A stretch of DNA of 64,000 nt from the NCBI GenBank assembly GCA_934668515.1, contig CAKUNS010000001.1:1-64000 (forward strand), read 5' to 3'. The translations under genes were made by a program, and so were the position numbers. Positions 17,497 through 26,809 of the stretch are shown here, piece by piece. Within the stretch, counting starts at the first letter, position 1, and every line of letters begins with the position of its first letter. This stretch comes from an uncultured Eggerthellaceae bacterium. Its GTDB lineage: Bacteria; Actinomycetota; Coriobacteriia; Coriobacteriales; Eggerthellaceae. The notes below the pieces were generated by a model. The model was not told the origin of the DNA and searched no databases. It saw only the letters and a program-made list of their open reading frames with translations.

Positions 17497-18282
17497 ATGA
17501 CAACACGTGCTAAAACACGCCGCGTCCCGGCATTCGGAATGGCTTTTGCCATCGTTGCCCTGTCTCTTTTCGTAGTCTTCCTTGCCGCAACCAGCAACGC
17601 CGCCGCAGACAACGGCCCGTCTGACTGGTCCTCTTTCGGAATCGACGCATCAACTAAGCAGGCTTCTTCCAAGGCCGCCTCGAACCCCAGCGGTTCGTTC
17701 GCCAACGCGGGTGAAGCCACTCTCACCGAGGCTTCCGTTCTGGAAACCTCCTCTTCAACCGACATTTCCGCAGGAATCGCCACCATCGAGGAGGAAGAGC
17801 GAATCGCCGAGGAGGCTCGTAAGGCCGCAGAACGCGCCACTATCGAAGCCGCTTCTGCCGCTCAGGCCAACTACGATGCAGTGGTAAGCACGAACCTGCC
17901 CGATGTCGATTGGACCGTTGGTGAAGAGAAGTTCGTCGCTGAATGGGGAAGCCGCATCGACGCGTACCTTGCTGGTTCGCCGCTTTCGGGCTACGGAAAG
18001 ACGTTCGCGCAGGCCGCCTGGAACAACCAGATCGATCCGCGCTGGTCGCCGGCAATCTCCAACACGGAAAGCAGCAAGGGCTCCGTCTGCTTCAGGTCTC
18101 ACAACGCTTGGGGCTGGGGCAACAGCGGTTGGTCCAACTGGGAGGAAGCCATCAACGCGCATGTCGCCGGCTTGGCTGCAGGCTATGGCTACTCCATCAC
18201 CTTGGGCGCAGCTCAGAAGTACTGCCCGCCCAACTACCAGAACTGGTACAACAACACCGTCGGCCAGATGGCGCTCATCTAG
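17497..18282 (+). CDS. Secreted lysozyme-like protein
   Basis: 261 residues. The N-terminus MTTRAKTRRVPAFG followed by a hydrophobic segment and LAATSNAAADN looks like a Sec signal peptide (about 1-37). A low-complexity Ser/Ala/Glu linker (about 40-125) follows. The C-terminal 120 residues resemble a lysozyme/transglycosylase fold: NNQIDPRWSPAISNTESSKG supplies a possible catalytic glutamate near residue 191, and an aromatic AWGWGNSGWSNW segment follows. It probably cuts or remodels peptidoglycan outside the membrane. Enzyme class is inferred. The gene has its own promoter and structured leader, and a terminator follows. Confidence 0.65.
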   Translation: MTTRAKTRRVPAFGMAFAIVALSLFVVFLAATSNAAADNGPSDWSSFGIDASTKQASSKAASNPSGSFANAGEATLTEASVLETSSSTDISAGIATIEEEERIAEEARKAAERATIEAASAAQANYDAVVSTNLPDVDWTVGEEKFVAEWGSRIDAYLAGSPLSGYGKTFAQAAWNNQIDPRWSPAISNTESSKGSVCFRSHNAWGWGNSGWSNWEEAINAHVAGLAAGYGYSITLGAAQKYCPPNYQNWYNNTVGQMALI

Positions 18283-18344
18283 CCTTTCAGGAATCGGGGC
18301 GCAGCGGGAAACCGCAGGCGCTCGCACCAAACAACAACAGGAAC

Positions 18345-18379
18345 AAGGCGTGTCGGTTTCGCGGCACGTCTTTTCTTTT
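18345..18379 (+). terminator. Intrinsic terminator
   Basis: An 11-bp stem (18345-18355 with 18362-18372, two G-U pairs, GTTTCG loop) is followed by TTCTTTTG. It separates the lysozyme-like gene from the TrkA pair. Confidence 0.75.
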
Positions 18380-18423
18380 GCCCTGCCTGTGAGAAAATGA
18401 GCGCACGTATTCAGGAGGATTCT

Positions 18424-19083
18424 ATGAGCAACGTCATCGTGGTGGGCTGCGGCCGCGTCGGTTCGCGCCTGGCGAACATGCTTTCCGAGAACGGGGACAA
18501 CGTCTGCGTCATCGACAAGCGTGCGGACGCATTCGACAACTTGGGCCGCATGTTCAACGGCTCTACCGTGCAGGGCATCGGCTTCGACGAGCTGACGCTT
18601 ACCAAGGCGGGCATCGAGGACTGCGACGTCGTGGCCGCGGTCACCGAGTCGGACAACGCCAACCTTATGGTTACCGAGGTTGCAAGCCGCCTGTTCGACG
18701 TTCCGCGCGTCATCGCGCGTTTGTACAACCCCGACCACGAGCGCGCTTACATGCAGCTGGGCATCGACTACGTGTGCGGTACCACCCTTGTTGCCGAGGA
18801 GGCCTTCGGCAAGGTTGTTTCGGGCCACGGCTCGCACTTGGACACGTTCGGCGACTTCGAGGTGCTGCGCTTCTCGCTTGACCTTGCTTCGCGCGATCGT
18901 CGTGCCATTCGCGTTTTCGAGATCGAGCGCGACCACGACATCCGCATCATCGCCTTCGAGCGCGCGGACGGCTCGGCGTCGTCCATTCCCACACGCGATT
19001 CGGTGCTGTACCATGGCGATCTGGTGCTTGCTTGCGTGCGTCACGACCTTCTTGATTCGTTCTCGTCGTTCATCCAGGATTAG
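18424..19083 (+). CDS. TrkA-family potassium-uptake regulatory protein (first of two)
   Basis: 219 residues. An N-terminal RCK/TrkA_N Rossmann domain with VVGCGRVGSRLA at 5-16 and an acidic residue at the end of the second strand (CVID) suits NAD(H) binding. A TrkA_C-like domain follows after about 140. It gates a TrkH/KtrB-type potassium channel from the cytoplasmic side. Start at ATG 18424 with AGGAGG directly upstream; nine extra in-frame codons were rejected. The second trkA-like gene follows after nine bases. No membrane subunit is in the window. Confidence 0.88.
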   Translation: MSNVIVVGCGRVGSRLANMLSENGDNVCVIDKRADAFDNLGRMFNGSTVQGIGFDELTLTKAGIEDCDVVAAVTESDNANLMVTEVASRLFDVPRVIARLYNPDHERAYMQLGIDYVCGTTLVAEEAFGKVVSGHGSHLDTFGDFEVLRFSLDLASRDRRAIRVFEIERDHDIRIIAFERADGSASSIPTRDSVLYHGDLVLACVRHDLLDSFSSFIQD

Positions 19084-19092
19084 CGAGGCATT

Positions 19093-19764
19093 ATGTACGT
19101 TGTTATCGCAGGTGGCGGCAAGGTTGGCGAATACCTTGCCAACGTTTTGCTTTCAAGCGGCAACGAAGTTGCCATCATCGAGAAGGAGCGCGAAGTGGCG
19201 GACCGCCTGTCCATGCTGCTTCAGGGCCGCTACCTTATCATTCACGGCGACGGCTGCGACTCTCATTATCAGGAAGACGCCGGAATCAGGAAGGCCGACG
19301 TTTTCGTTGCAACCACGGGTCAGGACGACAACAACCTGGTCTCGTGCGAGATCGCGCAGCGCGTTTTCGACGTGCCCCGTTGCGTGGCCCGCGTGAACTC
19401 GCCGCAAAACCAGCGCATCTTCCGCGCTCTGGATATCGAGTCCATTTCGTCTACCGAGCTCACCGCGAACCTCATTGAAGAGGAAACGCTTTTGGGAAGC
19501 GTGTCGGTCGTTTCGACCCTGACGCACGGCAACGTCGTTCTGATCTCGGTCAACGTCCCGCGTTTCCGCAACCACAACCCCGCCGACGGCGTGTCCGTCG
19601 AGGATATAGCCCTTCCCGAGAACAGCTTGATCGCCGCTGTCGAATCGAAGGACGATGTTTCCGTGGTGAACAGCGAGACGCGCCTGTTCGCGGGTGACAA
19701 GGCCATCGTGGTGGCCGACAGCGACGTCCTTGATGACGTTCGCATGGCTTTCAAGTCTTTGTAG
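19093..19764 (+). CDS. TrkA-family potassium-uptake regulatory protein (second of two)
   Basis: 223 residues. The Rossmann motif IAGGGKVGEYLA lies at 5-16, with the nucleotide-binding acidic end IIEKE and the usual HGDGCD segment; a TrkA_C domain is at about 140-223. It is distinct in sequence from its upstream neighbour, so the two may form a hetero-oligomeric gating ring or serve two channels. It is probably co-transcribed with the first copy. Confidence 0.9.
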   Translation: MYVVIAGGGKVGEYLANVLLSSGNEVAIIEKEREVADRLSMLLQGRYLIIHGDGCDSHYQEDAGIRKADVFVATTGQDDNNLVSCEIAQRVFDVPRCVARVNSPQNQRIFRALDIESISSTELTANLIEEETLLGSVSVVSTLTHGNVVLISVNVPRFRNHNPADGVSVEDIALPENSLIAAVESKDDVSVVNSETRLFAGDKAIVVADSDVLDDVRMAFKSL

Positions 19765-19890
19765 CAAGTGCCGCGTGGCATGCGCTGAAGTGGGCGCCTG
19801 CTGCGGGTATAATGCGATTCGAACGCAATTCGTGTATGTTGGCTGCTGCGCATCCGGGCGCATGCGGTCGTTTCGAACGGAGGAAAACGA

Positions 19891-21237
19891 ATGATCGGCA
19901 GGTACACGCGCCCCGAGATGGGCGCTCTCTGGGAGCCTCAGAACAAGTTCTCCATCTGGAAGGAGATCGAGGTTTTGGCATGCGAGGCTCAGGCAGAGCT
20001 TGGTGCAGCTGGCATCACCAAAGAAGAGGCTGCGTGGATCCGCGAGCACGCCAACTTCACCATCGAGCGCATCGATGAGATCGAGAAGGTCACGAACCAC
20101 GATGTCATCTCGTTCCTTACCAATATGGCCGAGTACATCGACGTTGACCTGCCGGAAGGCTGGGAGCCGCCCAGCCGCTGGGTGCACTACGGCATGACTT
20201 CGTCCGACCTGGGCGACATGGCGCTGTGCTACCAGATCACGCAGGCATGCGACATCATCATCGAGGACATCAAGAAGCTCGGCGAGGTTTGCAAGCGCCG
20301 TGCCTTCGAGTTCGAGGACACCCTGTGCGTTGGTCGCACTCATGGCATTTCCGCCGAGCCCATGACCTTCGGCATGAAGTTCGGCAGCTGGGCTTGGATG
20401 CTCGAGCGCGACCTGAAGCGCATGCAGGACGCTCGCGCCATGATCGCCACGGGTGCCATCTCCGGTGCCGTTGGTTCTTACTCCAGCATCGACCCGTTCG
20501 TCGAGGAATACGTCTGCGAGAAGCTGGGCTTGACGCCCGATCCGCTGTCCACGCAGGTCATCGCCCGCGACCGTCATGCTCAGGTCATGAGCACGCTTGC
20601 CGTGGTCGCCTCTACGCTTGAGTCCATCGCCACGCAGATCCGCCTTCTTCAGCAGACCGACGTCATCGAGGCAGAAGAGCCGTTCAAGAAGGGTCAGAAG
20701 GGCTCGTCGGCTATGCCCCACAAGCGCAACCCCATCACGGTCGAGCGCGTCTGCGGCCTTTCGCGTGTCGTCAAGGCAAACGCACAGGTCGCCCTTGACA
20801 ACGTTGCTCTGTGGTACGAGCGCGATATCAGCCATTCCGGCACCGAGCGCGTTGCCCTGGCAGACAGCTTCATCGCTCTGGACTATATGTTCGGCAAGAT
20901 GCAGCCCTTGCTGGACGGCCTGTTCACGTACCCCGCCAAGATGGAGCACAACCTGTGGCGTACGCGCGGTCTGATCTTCTCGTCGAAGGTCCTGCTGGCG
21001 CTTGTTCAGACCGGCATCACGCGCGAAGACGCATATGTCATCGTTCAGCGTAACGCCATGGCAGTGTGGGAAGACATCCAGAATGCCATCGATGGCCCGA
21101 CCTACCGTGAGCGTCTGGAGGCCGACCCCGAGGCGAAGCTCGCGGCCGAACAACTTGACGCCATCTTCGATCCGTGGGCGTTCCTGACCCGCAAGGATCG
21201 CATCTTCGCTCGCCTGAAGGAGCTGAACTTCGACTAG
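19891..21237 (+). CDS. purB: Adenylosuccinate lyase
   Basis: 448 residues of the fumarase/aspartase superfamily. The signature GSSAMPHKRNP lies at about residue 270, and the catalytic-histidine regions GRTHG and MTSSD are present. It removes fumarate from SAICAR and from adenylosuccinate in purine synthesis. GGAGG precedes ATG 19891, and a TATAAT at 19808-19813 suggests its own promoter. purC lies about 5.6 kb downstream, not in the same operon. Confidence 0.96.
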   Translation: MIGRYTRPEMGALWEPQNKFSIWKEIEVLACEAQAELGAAGITKEEAAWIREHANFTIERIDEIEKVTNHDVISFLTNMAEYIDVDLPEGWEPPSRWVHYGMTSSDLGDMALCYQITQACDIIIEDIKKLGEVCKRRAFEFEDTLCVGRTHGISAEPMTFGMKFGSWAWMLERDLKRMQDARAMIATGAISGAVGSYSSIDPFVEEYVCEKLGLTPDPLSTQVIARDRHAQVMSTLAVVASTLESIATQIRLLQQTDVIEAEEPFKKGQKGSSAMPHKRNPITVERVCGLSRVVKANAQVALDNVALWYERDISHSGTERVALADSFIALDYMFGKMQPLLDGLFTYPAKMEHNLWRTRGLIFSSKVLLALVQTGITREDAYVIVQRNAMAVWEDIQNAIDGPTYRERLEADPEAKLAAEQLDAIFDPWAFLTRKDRIFARLKELNFD

Positions 21238-21265
21238 TCGTCCGTGTGACAACGCCGAAATCGCA

Positions 21266-21306
21266 AGCGGCATCGGACCAATTGGGTTCGGTGCCGCTAT
21301 TTGTTT
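21266..21306 (+). terminator. Intrinsic terminator of purB
   Basis: A 12-bp stem with G-U pairs (21266-21277 with 21287-21298) followed by ATTTGTTTG. It sits between convergent genes and may stop both directions. Confidence 0.7.
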
Positions 21307-21339
21307 GACGGGCGATGGGTTGTTGGGATGGGGCTGGGT

Positions 21340-22557
21340 CTATTCGCCGGGTTCAGCCTGCGGGGCATCTTCCTTTTTTGGGGTGGCCAGCGGCTTTCCC
21401 AGCTCTTCAGCAAGGATGGGAAGAAGCTGAGTGAAGGTTTCTTCGCGTGTTTTCTTTTTCAGCTGGCATTCCCAAACCACATGGACCTTCCAGCCGTCAG
21501 CCTTAAGGGCGCTCAGGTTCTTTTCGTCGCGTTCGACGTTGCGCTCGAATTTCGCCTCCCAGTATTCAACGTTCTTCGCGGGTGTCGAGGGGTGGCAGTT
21601 GGGGCAGCGATGCCAAAAACAGCCGTTGATGAACAGGCATACTTTCTTGCCGGGCCAGGCGATGTCGGGGCGGCCGGGCACCTTCCATTGAAGTCGGTAG
21701 CCGCCTAAGCCCGCTTCGCGTAAACGATCGCGCACCAGTAGCTCGGGTTTGGTGTCTTTGCGCTTGTTGCCCTGCATCGATTTGTGCACGGCGTAGTTAG
21801 ACGCAGGCGGCGCGGGGACGCGCACGCTTGCGTAGTCGGTGCGCTCGCGGGCGCTCGATTTCTTCTGCGCGGTCTTGAGATCTTCTTCAGGTTGGGGGTC
21901 GGGGAGGCTTGCGATGATCTCGTCGAGCTGGCTTTTCCAATGGTCTCGCAGGCGCTCTAGGCCCCAGGCGGCGTTCGCGGGACTGGTTGAGGGAAGGACC
22001 AGCGCCTCAAGGCCGGTCTTCCATTGCAGGTAGCGCTTGTAAAGGCGTCCCGCCGTGGCTCCGTTGCAGATCACCGCATCGATATGGGCGGCATCGGTGA
22101 TCAGCTCGACGCGGGCGGGAACGACGTTCTTAATGCTGGCGTCGCTTGAGCCCTTGATGTCGCATTCTTCGATGGCGTCCCAGAGAGCGATGCCGTTGCT
22201 CAGGAGCAGCAGTTTCTTCGCGTCGATGGATTGCTCGAGGGTTGCTGCGGTGGCATCTGCGGTGTTGCAGGTCGCGGTGTCGGCGTGCTCTTCTGCGCTT
22301 GAGCCCGCCTCGCCTGCGCCGCTTTCGGCGGCTTCCCCGGTGTTCACGTACGGTGGCAAAAGCAGATCGCCCTCGTTTGGCGGTGTTGGCTTGCCGAGAG
22401 CGTGGGCGATGACGCGCCAGAAGCGGTTTTGCGGGTTGCCGTAGTAGAAGGCGTTCTTGCGCGAGAGCACTGAGGGGAACGACCCTAAGATCAGGATGCG
22501 TGATTCGCCGTTGAACACCGGGTCGAACCCGTGCGAGATATGCCGATATGCTGTCAT
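21340..22557 (-). CDS. Fusion of DNA-deoxyinosine (hypoxanthine) glycosylase and Vsr mismatch endonuclease
   Basis: 405 residues with two enzymes in one chain. Residues 1-215 look like a uracil-DNA-glycosylase superfamily member of the hypoxanthine-DNA glycosylase type: GSFPS at 25-29, FYYGNPQNRFW at 37-47 and LPSTSPANA at 189-197. An Ala/Glu/Thr-rich insert (about 72-110) interrupts it. A charged linker (215-260) leads to a Vsr domain (261-385): KRKDTKPE, the catalytic GRPD with D298, GCFWHRCPNCH zinc-site residues at 312-322, NVERD and VVWEC. The first part would excise a deaminated base; Vsr nicks at T:G mismatches. No Dcm-type methylase is nearby. ATG 22557 fits the family N-terminus; its Shine-Dalgarno is weak. 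Confidence 0.85.
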   Translation of the reverse strand: MTAYRHISHGFDPVFNGESRILILGSFPSVLSRKNAFYYGNPQNRFWRVIAHALGKPTPPNEGDLLLPPYVNTGEAAESGAGEAGSSAEEHADTATCNTADATAATLEQSIDAKKLLLLSNGIALWDAIEECDIKGSSDASIKNVVPARVELITDAAHIDAVICNGATAGRLYKRYLQWKTGLEALVLPSTSPANAAWGLERLRDHWKSQLDEIIASLPDPQPEEDLKTAQKKSSARERTDYASVRVPAPPASNYAVHKSMQGNKRKDTKPELLVRDRLREAGLGGYRLQWKVPGRPDIAWPGKKVCLFINGCFWHRCPNCHPSTPAKNVEYWEAKFERNVERDEKNLSALKADGWKVHVVWECQLKKKTREETFTQLLPILAEELGKPLATPKKEDAPQAEPGE

Positions 22558-22589
22558 GTCGTGCCTGCGAGCCGAGTGCGAAGCCGCGC

Positions 22590-24095
22590 CTACGTAAGCG
22601 GCTTCCAGATCTTGACGCGGCACATCTTCTGCGCGGAGTCGTTCACCGGGGTGTAGTCGATGCTGGTGTAGGTGACCAGCGTGTCGTGTGTGCCGCTGGT
22701 TGCCAGGTACTCGCCGTAGGTGTCGGCGCCGTTGTCGACGTCGATGGTGAAGTACTCGCCGGCGTCAAGGTCGATGCCCGCGACGGAATAGCTTGATTTC
22801 ACGATGAGGTAGTTGCCGCAAAACGCCGGCGCTGCTGTTGGCGTGCGGTTGAAGCGGAACCACTTCGCGTTGCTGTAATTGGCGGAGTTGTCGTAGGGCA
22901 AGGCGGCGCCGCTGTTCGTCGAGCCGCTTTTCTGAGCGGTTTCGGAATATGAGAAGTCGCCGACGCTGACCTTCTTGCGGGGAACATAGGTGCCCAGGTT
23001 GGCAATGCCGTCACCGAAGCTGTAGATGTTCTCGAACGAGAACATCAAGCCGTTGGCGCCGTAGCCTACCTCGAAGGGGGACATCGATTGCGGAAGGGTA
23101 AGGGCGTCGGCGACCTTACCCGAGCTTGCGTCGATTTTCGTGATGCAGACGCACGACTTGGAAAGCTTCGAGCGCGGCGTGATGACCACGCAGTCATCGC
23201 CGCCGTACAGCGGGGTGGCCATGCGGCGCGTGGACTGGAACAGCGACTCGCTGGAGGCGGTTCCGGCTTTCACGCGCATGAGCTCGGTGTCGGGTTTGTC
23301 CTCGTCGTAAACGTTGGCTGCTGGTGCCTGCTTCTGCCAGAAGGCGTAGTCGCCAACGGCTGCGATGCTGGGCGTTTCGTACGTCGAATCGCCTTGGTCG
23401 GCCAAGGCGGGCTCTCCGATGTTGCCACTTCTGATAACGGCGCTGTAAACGCGCCAAACGCCGTCAAGGATGTTCGCCTCGGTCCAGACGATGCTGGAAG
23501 ACGAAGCGCGCACGTCGTAGATCTCGAAGCCCTCGGCCGAACCGACCGCTTGATCGAGCACGACGTTGTACGTGGCGCTTCCCAACATGATCAGGCCGAC
23601 TTTCGCCAGGGGCTTTCCCGTGTCAGTGGGAAGGATGCAAACGGCGATGTCGTCGCTGTTGCACCATACAAGCGAACCCAGGGGCAGCTCGAGATTGCCG
23701 TACAGCGAAAGCTTGGTGCTGGAATCTTCCACCAAGGTGAGGTCGGTTAAGGAGGTCACGTCGTTGCTTGCCACCTTCAGGTAGTCAAGGTCGACGTCCT
23801 CGCCTTTTGTGGCGAAATAGATGGCGGCTCCGCCACCTGCGGCCACGGCCACGGCTCCGGCGCCAACGGCGCCGTACAGGAAGTTCCTGCGCGACAGAAG
23901 GCCGCCGTCTTGGTCGGTGATGCTGGGACGATCGCCAGGGGTGGCGCTGGCAACCCTGGTTGCGTGCGTCGCAGAACGCGATGCGGTACGGGTGCTTTTG
24001 GTGGATTGAGGCGCAACACGATGCGCGGCAGGGGGCCTGCCGGGGCGGGTGTTCCTGCTGCGTTGGGTGGTTGGTCTGTTCGGTCTGTTCGCCAT
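22590..24095 (-). CDS. Tat-exported protein of unknown function
   Basis: 501 residues. A basic, Arg/Thr/Pro-rich N-region of about 65 residues leads to a twin-arginine motif SRRNFL (68-73) and a hydrophobic stretch ending near residue 95, so it is either Tat-exported or anchored outside. The rest is rich in beta-strand-like segments (for example GDYAFWQKQ and GGDDCVVITP) and may form a beta-propeller; no catalytic motif was recognised. The gap to the downstream repair gene is 32 bases, so they may be co-transcribed. Its long cytosolic N-region is unusual for a Tat signal. Confidence 0.6.
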   Translation of the reverse strand: MANRPNRPTTQRSRNTRPGRPPAAHRVAPQSTKSTRTASRSATHATRVASATPGDRPSITDQDGGLLSRRNFLYGAVGAGAVAVAAGGGAAIYFATKGEDVDLDYLKVASNDVTSLTDLTLVEDSSTKLSLYGNLELPLGSLVWCNSDDIAVCILPTDTGKPLAKVGLIMLGSATYNVVLDQAVGSAEGFEIYDVRASSSSIVWTEANILDGVWRVYSAVIRSGNIGEPALADQGDSTYETPSIAAVGDYAFWQKQAPAANVYDEDKPDTELMRVKAGTASSESLFQSTRRMATPLYGGDDCVVITPRSKLSKSCVCITKIDASSGKVADALTLPQSMSPFEVGYGANGLMFSFENIYSFGDGIANLGTYVPRKKVSVGDFSYSETAQKSGSTNSGAALPYDNSANYSNAKWFRFNRTPTAAPAFCGNYLIVKSSYSVAGIDLDAGEYFTIDVDNGADTYGEYLATSGTHDTLVTYTSIDYTPVNDSAQKMCRVKIWKPLT

Positions 24096-24335
24096 GAACG
24101 GAATTGTGACATCACCGCGGTGCGTTCGGGCGCTTTCGGGTCAAAACGTTACAAATATTCCCAGACCGTTCATCTTGTTGTCGATTGCTTTGACATGGGG
24201 GTTTGTGCAAATCCCCCGCTTTCTGTTAATGTGTGTTTAACTGCGAGGTAACTGTTTTCTGTTGCTTCAGCTGCTTTTAAAAACGCTCGTTTATACTGAA
24301 TGCCAATGCACCGATGTATGGATAAAGGTGATTAT

Positions 24336-25055
24336 ATGAGCAACGAAACACGTCGTATTCTGCTTGTCGAGGACGAGAAGGCAATCCGTGACGCGGTCAC
24401 GGCCTACCTCGAGCGCGAGAACTACTGGGTAACCGCCGTCGGCGACGGCCAGGAGGCCCTGGACGAGTTTGGCAAGCATCATTTTGACCTGGTCATTCTT
24501 GACCTCATGCTTCCGCATGTCCCCGGCGAGCGCGTCTGCCGCGCCATCCGCGACAACTCCGATGTGCCCATCATCATGCTTACCGCCAAGGGCGAAGTCG
24601 AAGACCGCATCATCGGCCTTGAGCTTGGCGCTGACGACTACCTTATCAAGCCGTTCAGCCCGCGCGAGCTGGTTGCACGCACTCGTGCACTTCTCCGTCG
24701 CGTTCATGCCGATTCCGAGCCGCAGCGCGAGGTGCTCAACTTCGGCGAGCTCACCATCGATGTTTCCGGCCACAAGGTTTTGGTTTCCGGCAAGGAAGTC
24801 GACCTTACTGCCAGCGAGTTCAAGCTGCTCACCACGCTTTCCCGTTACCCGGGCCGCGTGTACTCCCGTATGGAGCTGGTCGAGAAGGTTCTGGGCTACG
24901 ACTTCGAGGGCTACGAGCGCACTATCGACTCGCATGTCAAGAACTTGCGCGCCAAGATCGGCGACAACCCGCGCCATCCTACCTGGCTGCACACCGTTCA
25001 CGGCGTCGGCTATCGCTTCGAGGACCCCACTAAGGCTCCTTCTCAGCAGCAGTAG
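24336..25055 (+). CDS. OmpR/PhoB-family response regulator
   Basis: 239 residues. The receiver domain starts RRILLVEDEKAIRD, has the phospho-acceptor aspartate in LVILDLMLP near residue 55 and the KPFSPREL loop. The C-terminal winged helix includes LTASEFKLL and a YERTIDSHVKNLRAKIG recognition helix. ATG 24336 has AAAGGTG upstream. A TATACT at 24292-24297 may be its -10 box. The cognate histidine kinase follows after 51 bases. Confidence 0.94.
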   Translation: MSNETRRILLVEDEKAIRDAVTAYLERENYWVTAVGDGQEALDEFGKHHFDLVILDLMLPHVPGERVCRAIRDNSDVPIIMLTAKGEVEDRIIGLELGADDYLIKPFSPRELVARTRALLRRVHADSEPQREVLNFGELTIDVSGHKVLVSGKEVDLTASEFKLLTTLSRYPGRVYSRMELVEKVLGYDFEGYERTIDSHVKNLRAKIGDNPRHPTWLHTVHGVGYRFEDPTKAPSQQQ

Positions 25056-25106
25056 CGCCGCTCAATCCCGATACCTTGAAGAAGCTGTTCGCAGCGGAAA
25101 GTTCTC

Positions 25107-26669
25107 ATGGGACAAGAAACTAAATCAGATCGACTGGCCGCCGAGGAAACCGGCGGCCAGTCTGCTAAAAAAGGCAAGTCGTTCGAACGGAAGACGCGTC
25201 GCTTCCGCTGGTCAAGCCTGAAATACGCAACGCGCGTCACCATCGCGTTCGCCCTGATCGCCGCCATGACCACGGTCGTGGCCATCGGCGTGGTCTCGTT
25301 CGTGTGGAGCCAGCACTTTCAGTCGTACACGCGCGAGAACATCCAATCGGTGGCCGACATCGCCGCTGATCGCTTGGCGCTGCGCTACGAAACCGACAAC
25401 GGCACGTTCACCTCCGAGGCGTTCGAGTCGGTAAGCAACTCCATCGGCGTGTACTCGGGTCTGGGCATTCAGGTTGTCGATGAGCACGATGGCGTTCTGT
25501 ACGATTCCACCACCGATTTCGGCAAGAAGGGCTCCGGCGAGGGCATGAGCGCCCCGTCGTTGGCGCCTAAGGCCAACGCCACCGGCATTGCCACTTCAAC
25601 CATCTATGCCGAGGGCAACCCCATTGGCAAGGTGCGTGTGTGGGTGTACGGCTCTGACACGCTCATGCGTCCGTCCGACAAGGCATTCCGCGACAACTCG
25701 TATCAGGCGCTGCTGATGGCCGCTGCCCTTGCGATGATCCTGGCTTCCATCATCGGCTACCTATTCGCACGAAGCTTGGTTCGCCCGGTCAAGCGCATTT
25801 CCGACACGGCGGAGGCCATGAAGGAAGGCGACTTCAAGGCACGCACGAATCTAACCGGCGACGACGAGATCGCCCGTCTGGGTCAGACCTTCGACGCCAT
25901 GGCCGACAACATCGAGCAAAGCTACGAGCTTGAACGTCGTCTTACCACCGACGTCGCGCACGAGCTGCGCACGCCCCTTATGGCGATCCAGTCCACGGTC
26001 GAGGCCATGGTTGACGGCGTGTTCCCTGCCAACGAGGAGCACCTAGCCGTGGTCAATTCCGAGGTTCAGCGCCTAAGCCGCTTGGTCGATTCGCTGTTGA
26101 AACTTTCGCGTTTGGAGAACCGTTCGAACGCGATGAAGGCCGAGCTGGTCGACGTCGGCGAGCTTATCTCCACCATCGTCATGACGCATCAGGCCTACGT
26201 CGAGGACTCGGGACTTTCGCTTGAGTACCATGCCGATCCTGACACCTACGTCATGGGCGATCCCGACATGATCCGCCAGGCCACGGCGAACCTCATCTCG
26301 AATGCGGTGCGCTACACCCCCGAGGGCGGCCACATCACCGTCAGCGTGAAGCGCGGCGACGCGATGGCCTCCATCGCTGTCCAGGACACGGGCATCGGCC
26401 TTTCGCCCGACGAAGCCAAGATGGTTTTCCAGCGTTTCTGGCGTGCGGATGCCGGCCGCAACCGCGCAAGCGGCGGTTTAGGCATCGGCCTTTCCGTGGT
26501 GAAAGAAATCGTCGATCGTCACGAGGGCTGGGTCGAAGTGGACGGCCGCAAGAACGAGGGTGCCTGCTTCACCATTTACATCCCGCTGTACGATCGCAAG
26601 TCCAAGCAGCAGAAGAACCCGTCCAAGGCCAAGGCAATGCGCAAGGCCGCCGAGCGCGCGGGAATGTAA
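25107..26669 (+). CDS. Membrane sensor histidine kinase
   Basis: 520 residues. A basic cytosolic start is followed by a first membrane segment (about 45-70), an extracytoplasmic sensor of roughly 130 residues, a second segment (about 200-222), and a HAMP domain. The phospho-acceptor histidine is in DVAHELRTPL near residue 285, and a HATPase domain has NLISNAVRYTPEGG, DTGIGLSPDE and GGLGIGLSVV. It would phosphorylate the upstream OmpR regulator. The signal is unknown. The C-terminal tail is Lys-rich. Confidence 0.93.
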   Translation: MGQETKSDRLAAEETGGQSAKKGKSFERKTRRFRWSSLKYATRVTIAFALIAAMTTVVAIGVVSFVWSQHFQSYTRENIQSVADIAADRLALRYETDNGTFTSEAFESVSNSIGVYSGLGIQVVDEHDGVLYDSTTDFGKKGSGEGMSAPSLAPKANATGIATSTIYAEGNPIGKVRVWVYGSDTLMRPSDKAFRDNSYQALLMAAALAMILASIIGYLFARSLVRPVKRISDTAEAMKEGDFKARTNLTGDDEIARLGQTFDAMADNIEQSYELERRLTTDVAHELRTPLMAIQSTVEAMVDGVFPANEEHLAVVNSEVQRLSRLVDSLLKLSRLENRSNAMKAELVDVGELISTIVMTHQAYVEDSGLSLEYHADPDTYVMGDPDMIRQATANLISNAVRYTPEGGHITVSVKRGDAMASIAVQDTGIGLSPDEAKMVFQRFWRADAGRNRASGGLGIGLSVVKEIVDRHEGWVEVDGRKNEGACFTIYIPLYDRKSKQQKNPSKAKAMRKAAERAGM

Positions 26670-26809
26670 CAGCTTGATAGGCAAAAAAAGGCACTAAGCG
26701 CCCTTGAATCCCAAGTCGGTGATTTTTAACGCAGTCGTTCCAACTTGGGCAGCGGAAGGCGCATAATGGGAACTATCGTCAGAAACCTTCTAGCAAAGGG
26801 GTACGTCAC

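Noticed and set aside
22580..22606. Terminator at the end of the Tat-exported protein gene
   Set aside because: GAAGCCGC/GCGGCTTC forms a hairpin over the stop codon but no U-tract follows on the minus strand.
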